The notes under the pieces are model-generated. The model saw nothing but the letters and a program-made list of their open reading frames with translations, did not search any database and was not told the DNA's origin. The translations under genes were made by a program, and so were the position numbers. A stretch of DNA of 64,000 bases, from positions 7,046,241 to 7,110,240 of the forward strand of contig JAMXIF010000077.1 of the NCBI GenBank assembly GCA_028583685.1. Reading direction: 5' to 3'. This document shows, in pieces, positions 21,480 through 32,351 of this stretch. Numbering within the stretch: the first letter of the stretch is position 1; every line of letters starts with the position of its first letter. The stretch is from Petaurus breviceps papuanus (lineage: Eukaryota > Chordata > Mammalia > Diprotodontia > Petauridae).

Positions 21480-22040
21480 GAGAGATACATTGTTCAGGAT
21501 TATGGAGGTCATAGTCCTCTTGTACTTTGCTCTGGTTAGACCACATCTGAAGTAAAGTGTCATATTTTAGGAAGGATGACAAATCGGTGCATTTACAGAG
21601 GGCACCCCAGAAAGTGAGGGAGGTAGAAATTGCATTATATGAGGACTAGCAAAAGAAAATGGGTATACTTAGCTTAGGTAACAATAATTTTTTAAAAGAA
21701 TTTAAAGGGGATTTGATAGCTATCTTCAAGTATTAGAAGACAGGTAGAAAAGGGATTAGATTTGTTCTCCTTGGATCTAAAGGTGAAACTAGGAAAAGAG
21801 GGTGAACATTGCAAAGAGACAGCTTTTAAATCAACATAACAAAAATATGTCCTAACAATTATAACTGTCCAGAAGTGTCATTGTTTGCCCCAATAGGTAA
21901 GGAGTTTACTATAGACCTTCATGCAAAGGCTGGGTGACCATTTTTAGAGTGTGTTGTATAGTGACTGGCTGTTTATCTATATGTTGAACTAGATGGGTTC
22001 CAGGTTCCTTTTTGTCTCTGAGATTCTGGGATTCCAGGAG
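21480..22040 (+). mobile_element. CR1/L3 LINE 3' region
   Basis: In order: tctggttagaccacatctga, ttttaggaaggatgacaaat, gatagctatcttcaagtatt, tagaaaagggattagatttg, aatgactgggac-like variants and a final tctctgagattctgggattc. A colinear decayed CR1/L3 copy of about 560 bases. Confidence 0.75.
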
Positions 22041-22044
22041 TCAA

Positions 22045-23078
22045 TGAATGACTGGGACAAAAGTCTGTGCAGTGTCAGAGATGGGAAATCAATAAATTAC
22101 TGCTCACCCAGGTAATAAGGACCAGCGTTGGACAGATGCTATGAGATCATGTCTCCAAGAGAATATAGTGAGACTGAATTCACTTAAATTATGGTGAACT
22201 CAGACAAACTTTTAGTATGAGTTATTTGTTCAAGTAATTTATGATGCCCTTTAATCTGTGGCATCATTTTAAAAATAAAAGTAGGCTTAATTACAGCATT
22301 TATAGAGCCCTTTTTTCCAAAGAATCTATTCTTTTATTTGCTCTCACATACAGTATATTATCAAAGTAAATTGAAACAAAAACTTTAGAAAATATTTTCA
22401 TCACTTAAAGGATAGACCCTAACACTATGGGGAAATGACACTCTGACTCTGACCTTGAGGAATCTCAAAGTATGTCTACTGCTCCTTCTTCCTTTCCCTC
22501 TTCCCCATCAATGTATCATTGAATCCTTTTCACTTTACTCAGCCCCTTTATTAGCTGAAAGTTGTCTCTAGGGCAACTCAAATCAGGAGTTTAAACATTA
22601 CAGTATAAGAGCTATTCAGCTGTTCATAAGACTCATTTTGCAATCCAATTTAAAGGAAACTTCTTTTCTCTAGTAAAAGAAAAAAAATCAATTCTTTTCC
22701 ATCCAATCAGGTAATTTCCTTAAACTGACTAATGACTCTGTTATCACTTTATTTGATTTTAAGATTCTCTAAGGTACCTGCCTTTGGAAAGTCTAGAGCT
22801 TTGGTCCCTGGTTTTGTCTGATGCACATTCTTTATGAGAAGGTATAACAGCAGTTGGAAGTTATGATGGGTTTGTGATCTCATTATTCTATGTACTCGCT
22901 TTCACTTACGTACTCCTGTCTATTTCCTCCAAGAATTTAAATTTTGACTAATCCAATAGGCAATAAAAAAGGCATACAGTAGGGAGAAGTAGGTACCAAC
23001 ATAATTACTAATGAAGAACTGAGGGAATATGGTGTAAGGGAAAGGGGATCTGGGTTTAAATTATACCTTTTATGCTTC
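22045..23078. other. Unassigned sequence
   Basis: About 1 kb with no recognised repeat and no convincing coding frame. Confidence 0.4.
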
Positions 23079-23145
23079 TTACTACTATTGCTACTACTAC
23101 TGTTGCTGCTGCTGCTACTACTACTACCACTACTACTGTTGTTCA
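23079..23145. repeat. CTA/CTG trinucleotide repeat
   Basis: Imperfect (CTA)n mixed with (CTG)n and TTG lies directly beside the 3' end of the minus-strand L1. It may have grown from the target or tail of that insertion. Confidence 0.85.
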
Positions 23146-23149
23146 TCCT

Positions 23150-23693
23150 TCCTTTACTATTTTATTTTTCCTCAATTACATGTAAAACAATTTTTGACAT
23201 TTGGTTTTAAAACTTTGAGTTTCAAATTCTATTCTTTCCTTCCTCCTCACCCAAGCAATTTGATGTAGTTTATACCAACCAAATTGACATAGATTATACA
23301 TGTGTAGTCATGCAAAACATATTTCCACATTAGTCATGTTGGGAAAAAAAGCAGAGAGCCCCCCCCCCAAATCAAGAAAAATAAAGTTTAAAAAAGTATG
23401 CTTCAATCTGTGTTCAGACACCATCAGTTCTTTCTCTGGGTATGGATAGCATTTTTCATCTTGGGTCAGTGTATTGCTGAGAATAGCTAAGTCATTTAAG
23501 CCAATCTTGCAATATTGCAATTGCTTTGTACACAATACCTTTCACTTTGCATCAGTTCATGTAAATGTTTTTAGTTTTCTTCTGAGAGAATTATGCTCAT
23601 CATTTCTTATAGCACAATAGTATTCCATTATAATCATATAATACAATTTGTTCAGCCAAATTGATGAGCATTCTCTCAATTTCCAATTTTTTT
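23150..23693 (-). mobile_element. L1 3' UTR and ORF2 end (outer element, part 1)
   Basis: The reverse complement shows the marsupial L1 3' end in order: attttatttttcctcaatta, catttccacattagtcatgt in variant form, gtatggatagcatttttcat, atagcacaatagtattccat and ttgatgagcattctctcaat. The last 19 bases (23675-23693) are one copy of a target duplication created when another element landed here. The outer element resumes at 26490. Confidence 0.85.
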
Positions 23694-26489
23694 AATAATT
23701 TATTTATTTTTAGTTTTCAACATTCATTTCCACAAGATTTTGAGTTACAAATTTTGTCCCTGAATTTCCCCTACCCCAACCCCAAGATAGCGAGCCTACT
23801 GAATACTCCTTTTCCCAATCTGTTCTCTCTTATATCCTCCCCCAAAACTCCCTCCAACTTTCTAGTAGGGCAAGGTGGATTTCTATACCCCAGTGCCTGT
23901 ATATCTTATTTCCCAGTTGCATGTTAAAGAAATATTTTTTTTACATTTGTTTTTAAACTTTGATTTCCTTATTCTTTCCCTTCTTCCCTCTTCACCCACC
24001 CCCACTGGAAGCAAGCATTTCAATATAGGTTGTGCTTATGTAGTTATGCAAAACATTTCCATAGTAGTTATATTGTGAAAGACTAACTGTATTTCCCTCC
24101 ATCCTATCCAGTCCCCCACTTTTTCTATTTTATACTTTGACCCTGTCCCTTTTCAAAAGTGTTTGTTTCTAACTACCCTCTCCCCCAGTCTGCCCTCCCT
24201 TCTATCATCCCCCCTCTTGTCCCCTTCCCCCTACTTTCCTATAGGGTAAGATACCCAATTGAGTATGTATGTTATGCTCTCCTTGAGACAAGTTCAATGA
24301 GAGTAAGGTTGATCCATTCCTTTTGACTTTCCTTATCTTCCCCTTCATTGTAACAGTTTCTCTTACCTCTTTTATATGAGATAAATTACCCTATTCTATC
24401 TCTCCCTTTTTCTCTCAATATATTCCCCTCTCACCTCTTAATTTTATTTTTTAGATATTATCCCTTCCTATTCAACTGATCCTGTGACCTCTGTATGTAT
24501 ACATACACACACACCACCCCCACCCCATACACACACACACACAGACACACAGACACAGAGTCCCTTTAACTATTCTCTTACTGAGAAAAGTCTCATGAGT
24601 TACAATTATAATTTTACCATGTAGGGATGTAAATAGTTCAACTTTAATAAGTTCTTTATGTTTTCTTTTTCCTCTTTACCTTCTCATGCTTCTCTTGCTT
24701 CTGGTATTTGAAAATCACATTTTCAGTTCAGCTCCTATTTTTTTCATAAAGAATGCTTGAAAGTTCTCTATTTCATTGAGTGACAATATTTTCTCCTGGA
24801 ACATTATGCTCAGTTTTCCTGGGTAGGTAATTCTTGGTTTTAATTCTAGCTCCTTTGACCTCCAGAATTTCATTCCAAATCCTTTAATCCCTTAATGTAG
24901 AAGCTGCTAGATCTTTTGTGTTTCCACAATACTCAAATTGTTTCTTCCTGACTGCTTGTAATATTTTCTCCTTGGCCTGGGAATTCTGGAATTAGGAGTT
25001 TTCTTTTTGGGATCTTTTTCAAGAGGTGATTGGCGAATTCTTTCAATCTCTATTTCAATTTCTATTTCAACCTCTTGTTCTAGAATATCAGGGCAATTTT
25101 CCTTGAGAATTTCTTGAAGGATGATTTCTAGGCTCTTTTTTGATCATGGCTTTCAGGTAGTCCAATAATTTTTTTTTAATTATCTCTTCTGTATTTATTT
25201 TCCAGGTTAGTGCTTTTTCCAATGAGATATTTCACATTGCCTTCTATTTTTTCATTTGTTTGGATCTGTTTTATATATTTATATATCTTAATTTCTCATA
25301 AAGTAACTAGCTTCCATTTGCTCCAATCCAATTTTGAAGGAAATATTCTCTTCAGTAAGTTTTTGAAATTATTTTTCCACCTGGTCAATTTGTTTTAAGG
25401 TATTCTTTTCCTCGTTGGCTTTTTGGGCCCCTTTTGCCATTTGAGTTAGTCTATTTTTTTAAGCTGGCATTTTCTTCAGTCAAGCTGTTGACTCACTTTT
25501 CATGATTTTCTTGGATCATTCTAATTTCTTTCCTGATTTTTCCTCCACTTTTCTTACTTGATTTTCAAAATCCTTCCTGAGCTTCTCCATGTCCTGTAAC
25601 CAATTCATATTTTTTCTTGTAAGCTTTTGATACAGGAGTTTTGATTTTATTGTCTTTTTCTGGTTCTATGTTTTGATCCTTTTTGTCCCCCCAGAATGAT
25701 TCTATGGTCTGATTGCACTTCCTCTGCTTGTTCATTGTGCCAGCTAATTACTTGACCTTTGAGCTCTTTGCCATGGTAGGACTCTGCTTCTAGAGTGGAG
25801 AGAAGTGTTCCAAATTGCTGGGATTTTCACAGCTGTGCCAGAACTGCTGTCATAGCTATGAGGAAGGTGACCTCCCTACAGCCACCACAAGCTCTGGCAC
25901 ACTGGCCACATACCACAGGACCACCACCCAAGGCTGTGACCCAGAGCCAAGCAGATCAAAGGAAGAGTGATTATCCTCTGAATGGTCACTTGGTCCCCCT
26001 ATGATCTGCAGGGCAGGAGTTCCGGAGGCAGCCACAGGGCAGCAGCTGCAGCCACCATACCTCTGCTACCTCTTGCCCCCAGGGCAGGGGCCGTACCTCG
26101 CTCTCTCTCACTCAGTTACAACCAAGTTCCCCACTGACCTTTTACTTTCTCTTTGGCATTTATATATTAAGAAGTCTGGAAACTGCCACAGTTGCTGGTG
26201 ATTCACTCTTCTGAAGTCTGCTCTGCTTGGCCTGGGATTCTGGTCAGGGCCACCCTGCATCTGTGCCCACATGGCTTACGTGGGACTGGACTCAGGTCCC
26301 ACCTCAGTGTGATAGGCCCTCCTGTTGACCTGCAAGGCTGCCTTCAGTGGGAGATTTGTTTCTCTCTTTACTTTGTGGGTTCTGTAGGTCTAAAATTTGT
26401 TTAGAATCATTTTTTTTACAAGTATTGGAGGTGGTTAGAGTGGGAGCTCAGACAAGTCCTTGCTTTACTCTTCCATCTTGGCTCCATCC
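23694..26489 (-). mobile_element. Full-length HAL1-type (half-L1) element nested in L1
   Basis: A 2.8 kb minus-strand element. Its 5' end (minus strand from 26489) begins gggatggagccaagatggaa, like L1 5' UTR starts. A GC-richer 5' UTR (about 25700-26489) is followed by an ORF1-like coiled-coil and RRM/C-terminal region (about 24740-25700), a C/T-rich spacer (24060-24740) and L1-like 3' UTR (23694-24060). No ORF2 reverse transcriptase is present, the defining HAL1 feature. Flanks ctcaatttccaattttttt at 23675-23693 and 26490-26508 are identical. ORF1 is broken by many changes, so the copy is inactive and presumably was moved by L1 enzymes. Confidence 0.75.
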
Positions 26490-27040
26490 CTCAATTTCCA
26501 ATTTTTTTTGCCATCAGGAAAGAGTTGCTAATATATATTTGATTTGTATATATAGGTCCTTTTCTTTTTTTTTAATCTCTTTTGGGATACACACCTAGTA
26601 GTGGTATTGCTAGGTCAAAGGGTATATGCATGGTTTTATAACCCTTTGGGTAGAGTTCCAAATTGTTGTACAGAATGGTTGAGTCATTTAAACTCCATCA
26701 ATAGTGCATTAATGTCTCATTTTCCCCACATCCAATCTAACATTTGTCATTTTCCTTTTCTGTTCTATTAGTCAGTCTAATAGGTATAAAACAATATCTC
26801 AGAATTTGTTTTAATTTGCATTTATACAATCAATAGTGATTCAAAGCAATTTTTCATATGGCTATAGATAGCTTTGATTATTTCATCTGAAAACTGTCCA
26901 TATCTTTTGATCATTTATCAATTGGAGAATGGCTCTTATTATTATAAATTTGACTTAATCTTCTATATGTTTGAGACATGAGGCCTTTATCAGAGAAACT
27001 TACTTCAAAATTGTTTTCACAGTTACCATCACTAACTGTA
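26490..27040 (-). mobile_element. L1 ORF2 C-terminal region (outer element, part 2)
   Basis: Continues the L1 reverse complement interrupted at 23693: ctagtagtggtattgctagg, gagttccaaattgttgtaca, gtcattttccttttctgttc, gatagctttgattatttcat and gaggcctttatcagagaaac. At about 27040 the text changes from ORF2 to a HAL1-type spacer. Confidence 0.8.
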
Positions 27041-29635
27041 TTTCCCCCTTCCTATTTATTCTGTTATTTTTCTCCTTTCTCCCAGTCCCTCCTCAAAAGT
27101 ATTTTGATTCTGATTATCACCTCCCCAAATCTGCCCTTTCTTCTATCACCCACCCCCTTCTCTTATCCCCTTCTCCTCCTACTTTTCTGTAGAGTAAGGT
27201 AGATTTCTATATCCAATTGAGTATATATGTTACTCCCTTTGAGTCAATTCTGATGAGAGTAAGGTTCACTGACTCCTGCCTCCCCATTTTCCCCTTCACC
27301 ATAAAAGCTTTTTCTTGCCTTTTATGTCAAATAACTTATCCCATTCTACTTCTCTCTTTCCCTTTCTCCCACAACAGTCCTCTCTCATCCCTTAATTTTA
27401 TTGTTTAGATACTATCCCTTTATATTCAACCCCACCTGTGCCTTCTGTCTATGTATACTCCATATAACTGCCCCAAATAATGAGAAAGTTCCTATGAGTT
27501 AAAAGTATTATCTTCCCATGTAGGAAGATAAACAATTTAACCTTATTAAGTCCCTTATGATTTTCTTTCCTATTTATCTTTTTCTGCTTCTCTTGAGTCT
27601 TGCATTTGAAAGTCAAATTTTCTATTCAGCTCTGATCTTTTCATCAAGAGTACTTGAAAAATCCTCTATTTCACTGGATATAGTTTCTCCCCCTGAAGTA
27701 TTATTCTCAGTTTTGCTGGGTAGGTGATTCTTGGGTCTAATCCTAGCTCCTTTGTGCTATAGGATGTCATTTTCCAAGACCTCAGATCCTTTAATGCAGA
27801 TGCTGCTAAATCCTGTGCTATCCTGACTGTGGTTCCATACTTGAATTGTTTCTTTCTGGCTGATTGCAATATTTTTTTCCTTGATTTGGGGGCTCTCGAA
27901 TTTGAATATAATATTCTTGGGAGTTTTCATTTTGATATCTCTTTAAGGAGGTGATTTATGGAGTCTTTCCATTTCTATTTTACCCTTTGGTTCTACAATA
28001 TCAGCTCAGTTTTCCTTGATAATTTCTTGAAATATGATGTCTAGGATTTTTTTTCATGGCTTTCTGGTAGTTCAATATTTTAAAATTGTCTCTCTGGATT
28101 TATTTTCCAGGTTAGTTGTTTTTTCAATGAGATATTTCACATAGTTTTTTTTTTCATTCTTTTGGTTTTATTTTATTGTTTCTTGATTTTTCATAAAATC
28201 ACTAGCTTCAATTTGCTCAATTCTATTTTTTTATTTTGCTTTTTGGAGAAAGGAGGGCAGGGCAATTGGGGTTAAGTGACTTGCCCAAGGTCGCAAGTGT
28301 TATAATTCATAAGTGTTGTGTCTTAGGTTGGATTTGAACTCAGGTCTTTCTGACTCCAGGGCTGGTGCTCTATTCACTGTGCCAGCTAACCACCCCTCAA
28401 TTCTAATTTTCAAGGGATTATTTTCCTCACTAAGTTTTTGTACCTCCTTTTCCATTTGGTCTATTCTACTTTTTAAGGAGTTCTTCCTCCCTTTGGTGAA
28501 TTTTTGTTTCTCTTTTTCCTTTGGGCAATTCTGCTCTTTAAGACATTCTTCTCCTCACTGAGTTTTTGTACCTCTTTTACCATTTGGCCTATTCTGTTTT
28601 TAAGGTGTTATTTTCTTTAGTATTTTTTCTTTTTCTTTTTGGTGTATATGTGTCCTTTGCCAATATGTTGATTCTTGTTTTCATGATTTTCTTGTGTCAC
28701 TCATATTTCTCTTCCCATTTTCCCTTCTACCTTTCTTATTTGATTTTCAAAATCATTTTTTAGTTCTTCTGTGTCCCAAGACCAATTCATATTTTTCTTG
28801 AAGGCTTTGGATAAAGGTGCTTTCAAGTGTGTGTTTTGTTTTTCCTTGTCACCATAGTAACTGTCTACAGTCAGAAATTTTTTTCTTTTGTTTGCTCATT
28901 TTCCCAGACTATTTCTTGACTTTTTGCTAAAGTGTGGCTCTACTTCCAGGATGAAGGGTGCACTGTACCAAGATTCAGGGGTTTTGTGCAGCTGTTTTCA
29001 GAGATACTTCTAGGGACCTTTAGATTTTCAGTTCCCCAAAGTAATATGATTTGATGATAAGAGTGTTTACTACTTTCCTGGCCTGTACTCTTGTCTATGA
29101 GTGACCACAAGCATTCTTTTCTGCCCTGGAACTACGATGGGGGTCCCTGTTACAGTATGGCCATAAGCTCTGGTTTACTAGTACTTCTCCTCACCCCGGG
29201 ACTGCCACTCAGGACTGTAACCCAGGTCTGAGTATGGGCAAAGAAACAGAGTCCTGCCTCAATGTTAGCAAAGAGACCCCCATAATCACCCTCTGGTCAG
29301 GTGTTTAAACCCCTCAACATTTGTGGTCTGAGAACTCCAGAAGCAGCTGCTGGTGCTGATGATTCAGTGGCTCCCAAGGTCTGCTCATGAGTTGCTGGCA
29401 CCTTGCCTAAGCTGGTGTGACCTAAGCTCAACTGTGCTCCACTCTCACCCAAGTGTGACAGACCTTTCCTGCCAACCTTTTAAATTGTCTTTGGCTGGAT
29501 AATTATTTTACTTCATTCTTTTGGTTCTGCCATGCCAGGAATTATTTTATGCAGTTATTTAAAGGTGTTTCATGAGGTTTTGAGGAACATTCAGGTGAGT
29601 CACTGACTTTCTCTACCATCCTGGCTCCAAAACCC
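27040..29635 (-). mobile_element. HAL1-type 5' UTR, ORF1 and spacer (outer element, part 3)
   Basis: Colinear with the inner HAL1: the spacer actaactgtatttccccctt; an ORF1 region; and a 5' UTR starting on the minus strand near 29635 with ttttggagccaggatggtag. A minus-strand frame at 27666-27869 encodes KFQ-type ORF1 C-terminal residues, including TTVRIAQDLAASALKDLRSW and RITYPAKLRI, closely parallel to the known L1 ORF1p C-terminal domain (IRLTADLSAETLQARREW; RISYPAKLSF). Truncated and frameshifted; not functional. A MAR1 SINE interrupts it at 28231-28395. Confidence 0.7.
28231..28395 (-). mobile_element. MAR1-type SINE inside the HAL1 ORF1 region
   Basis: The reverse complement reads gggcaattggggttaagtga, ggatttgaactcaggtcttt and ctattcactgtgccagctaa. 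It is flanked by ctcaattctattttt (28216-28230) and ctcaattctaatttt (28396-28410), a 15-base duplication with one mismatch. Confidence 0.88.
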
Positions 29636-29639
29636 ATCC

Positions 29640-30200
29640 TTTATTTTCAAAGAGCACCAATGATATCACAGGTGATGTCTTCACTAACACATTAGTTGGA
29701 TTTATGAGGCAAAGTTACACAAAGTCATCAGCATTACTCTTTCTTCCAGAATCATCAAAGTCCAGTGGCAAGACAAACATGTGAATGACTGGTGATGGCT
29801 CAGAATGTAGTGGATGACCTTGTTGTCTTCAAGGTCTGACCAAGCTCCAAGCATTCCACAAAGCCTGCTTCAACCCCTTCATGGCCATCGGAACAAATTG
29901 TTCTCATCTGCTCATTCCACCAGGGGAAGTCTTCACATCCGTGGGGCAGACATCCTTCTAACCTACTGATGGGTTTGAGACTTGTTGGTTATCCTCAACC
30001 TGGTTTCATCTATCTGTTAAAATGGTTTACTGGGTGTGGCTACTGTACATATTATAACTTCTTGGAGTCACAGGTGAAAGTTGGGTGACAGGTAGACACC
30101 AAAGGTGTATGAGCAGCCCTGAAAAGGGCTCAGTAAACCTTCATAACAGAAATGTCAATCCTCCCTGAACAACACATACACCTGAGCTGTAGAAGAGAAA
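29640..30200 (-). mobile_element. RTE-type LINE 3' end or RTE-derived repeat, minus strand
   Basis: Motifs such as ccaccaggggaagtcttcac and tggcaagacaaacatgtgaa, and a start resembling tttcaaagagcaccaatgat, match in reverse the element at 59440-59990. I assign RTE from the recalled marsupial RTE 3' end (gatgtcat..cctcttc..gaatgaaggacaaacaac). Confidence 0.55.
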
Positions 30201-30239
30201 TAGGGATCACCACCCCAGTGCAGTTAAGGGGAATCAAAG

Positions 30240-30490
30240 ACAGTACTACACAAAATGCCATAGCGACAGAGTGTGAATGTAGGTTCAATTATGCCTTCTG
30301 TCACATACTGTTTGCATGACCCTATTGGCAAATCTCTTGATTTCTCTGTACCCCAGACAACTCAATAAGTTTATAGTCTACTGAGCAGGTTATGGACTTT
30401 CTTGTTAGAGGTCCTTTCCAAGTCAGGAAGCTTACAGGTCAAAAGTTTTTAAAGCACTAAATAAATGGTAACTACTATTATTATTATGAT
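30240..30490 (+). mobile_element. MIR-type CORE-SINE, plus strand
   Basis: The motifs gaatgtaggttcaattatgc, gtttgcatgaccctattggc and a tail with aagcactaaataaatggtaa and TTA repeats are a decayed MIR. Confidence 0.55.
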
Positions 30491-30649
30491 TTTATAAGAA
30501 AAAAGAATGCTTATTTAACTAACAGAAAGCTAAAGTCACTGCTCAGATCAAAATTTCCAAGAATTTTAGTAACTGTAATTCCTGGTCTATTTTCTTTCAT
30601 GTCAGAATTAATTTTTTCCTTTTTGTCTGAGAAAGGGGATACCAGTCCT

Positions 30650-30802
30650 CCTATATTGTTGGCATATGGTTATGCCTGAAGAGGAAACTCTTTCTATCAA
30701 TGCAAATCTACCTCTTTCCTTCAACTTTTGGCCTTAGAGAGTTTTCTTGGTGCATTGAGAGGGTAAGTCACATGCCCAAGGTCATGCTCACTATCTATTA
30801 CA
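30650..30802 (-). mobile_element. Ther-2/MIR3-like CORE-SINE, minus strand
   Basis: The motifs ctatcaatgcaaatctacct, gagagttttcttggtgcatt and gtcacatgcccaaggtcatg recur in the same order at 48740-48985 and 52785-52975. The family name is tentative. Confidence 0.5.
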
Positions 30803-30912
30803 CCAGAGATGGAAAACTTGCAGCTTCAAGGCCACATGTGGCCTCCTAGGTCCTCAAGTGTGGCCTTTTGACCAAATTCAAACTTCACAGAATAAATCCC
30901 TTAAAGGAGAGG
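30803..30912 (+). mobile_element. hAT-type MITE fragment (one half)
   Basis: aaggccacatgtggcctcct, ctcaagtgtggccttttgac and cttcacagaataaatccctt match a recalled marsupial non-autonomous hAT element. Its two halves are normally near-inverted; only the left half is seen here, so no terminal pair or 8-base target duplication can be checked. Confidence 0.55.
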
Positions 30913-31184
30913 TCTAAATAAGGGACATAGTTTAGGGGGGATGAACAACATTTTACATACTTCACCATCTATTGGGAGTAGCCTGGAAGTACAGGCCCTG
31001 TCCAATTCACAACTGATCTAAACAGTTCTATTTCCTACAGAGTACTTGTGGGTATCTTTTATATAATCTCTCTAGGAGTGAAGTCAAAAAGATTGTCCTG
31101 TCTGAATAATAAGGAGTCTTCCCCTCTCTTCTCTTTGTTGCTTACTGCCTGGATTTGATGTCTAGGACATCACTTGAGAGCTTG

Positions 31185-31380
31185 GTTCAGGGGAAAGAGG
31201 GCTCACCATGGAGGCAGGATGCAGGAAGCAGGAGACTTTCCAATCTTGACTCTGTCCCTTGCTTCCTCAGTGACTTTGGGGAAGTCTCCCAGTGCCTTAG
31301 TTTCCTTATGTGTGAAAGGGAGGAGTTGGATTAAATGATCTTAAAAGGTCCCTTCCAGCTCTAAAACTATGATCCTATTA
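31185..31380 (+). mobile_element. MIR-type CORE-SINE
   Basis: The motifs ctttccaatcttgactctgt, gtgccttagtttccttatgt and aaaggtcccttccagctcta are in MIR order, with a CR1-like ending. Confidence 0.6.
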
Positions 31381-31384
31381 TTTT

Positions 31385-31920
31385 CACTAGCATCAAGTTT
31401 TCTTCAGGAGCAGATTTCATAAGACTATGAAAGAAAATATGCACTTTTCTTAATTTTTTTTGAGAAAAATGTATATTCAATGTGATCAACATCATTTTTT
31501 TCTTTTATTGTTGTCTAAAAGGGGGAAAAATCCCACCAGCTGTTTCTGTCAGCTCTCATTTTGTTTGGATTTGAAAAAAATAATAAATCTCTGTTCTCAT
31601 AATCCCTTGACAGATAAACTGCGTCTTGTCTTACACATTTTTAAAAATTAACAACACAAATAGCATATTGGAACGGTTTATTTTCATTAGGAAAGAGAGG
31701 GTTTTTTTCCCTGCTCCCCTGCCCCAGCCCTTCCCTTTGTAAGTCACTCATTTTTGGATTTCCATATTAAAGATTCCGAACTAAAAGTGCATTACCTTAA
31801 TAATCAATAACTCAGCAGGTGGTACTAATGGGAAGAAGTCATTGGAAGTCCATTTCAGCAGAAAGAACAGAAGTCCAGCAATGGCCTGTGGGCTATAATT
31901 AGAGCAGCAGTGGTTGTAGA
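31385..31920. promoter_or_regulatory. Repeat-poor AT-rich block; candidate conserved non-coding element
   Basis: No repeat was recognised in about 500 bases between busy repeat regions. It has an E-box (cagctg), TGACAG cores (ccttgacagata) and TAAT/ATTA motifs. Conservation is not shown; this is a candidate only. Confidence 0.25.
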
Positions 31921-32351
31921 AAAGAAGGGAGGAAGAAGTGGAATAGGAGGAAGAGGAGGAGAGGACAAGGAGGATGATTAGGAGGAAGAAGAGGAGGAGA
32001 AGGGAAGGAGGACAAGGGAGATGAGAAAAGTAAGGAAGGGGAGGAGAAGGAGGAAGAGAGGACAAAGAAGAGGAAGAAGAGGAGGAGAAAGGGAGGAAAA
32101 GGAAGAGGAGGAGAGGAAGAGNNNNNNNNNNAAGAGAAGGGCAGGAGGGGGAGAAGGAGCAGAAAGGGGAGGAAGAGAAGAGAGATAGGCTGAGGAGGGT
32201 GAGGGGAAGGAGAGTAGGGTAGGAGGAGGAAGAAGAGAAGGGGAGGAAGAACAGGGAGAGATTAGAAGGGGGTAAGGGGAGGAGGAGGGAAGGAGGAGGA
32301 AGAGGAGGCAATGAAAGGGAGGAGAAGGGGGAGAAAGAGTAGGGTAAGGAA
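31920..32351. repeat. Polypurine GGA/GAA tract with a 10-base gap
   Basis: Over 400 bases almost entirely of A and G (GGA, GAA, GAGG blocks) with N at 32122-32131. The 240-codon minus-strand frame at 31781-32503 (Ser/Pro/Leu/Phe-rich) is a product of this composition. The last 18 bases are target duplication for the HAL1 that follows. Confidence 0.95.

Noticed and set aside
23150-29635. Outer L1/HAL1 target duplication between catccttcctttactatttt and catcctttattttcaaag
   Set aside because: The similarity is partial and in low-complexity sequence, so I could not confirm it as a true duplication.
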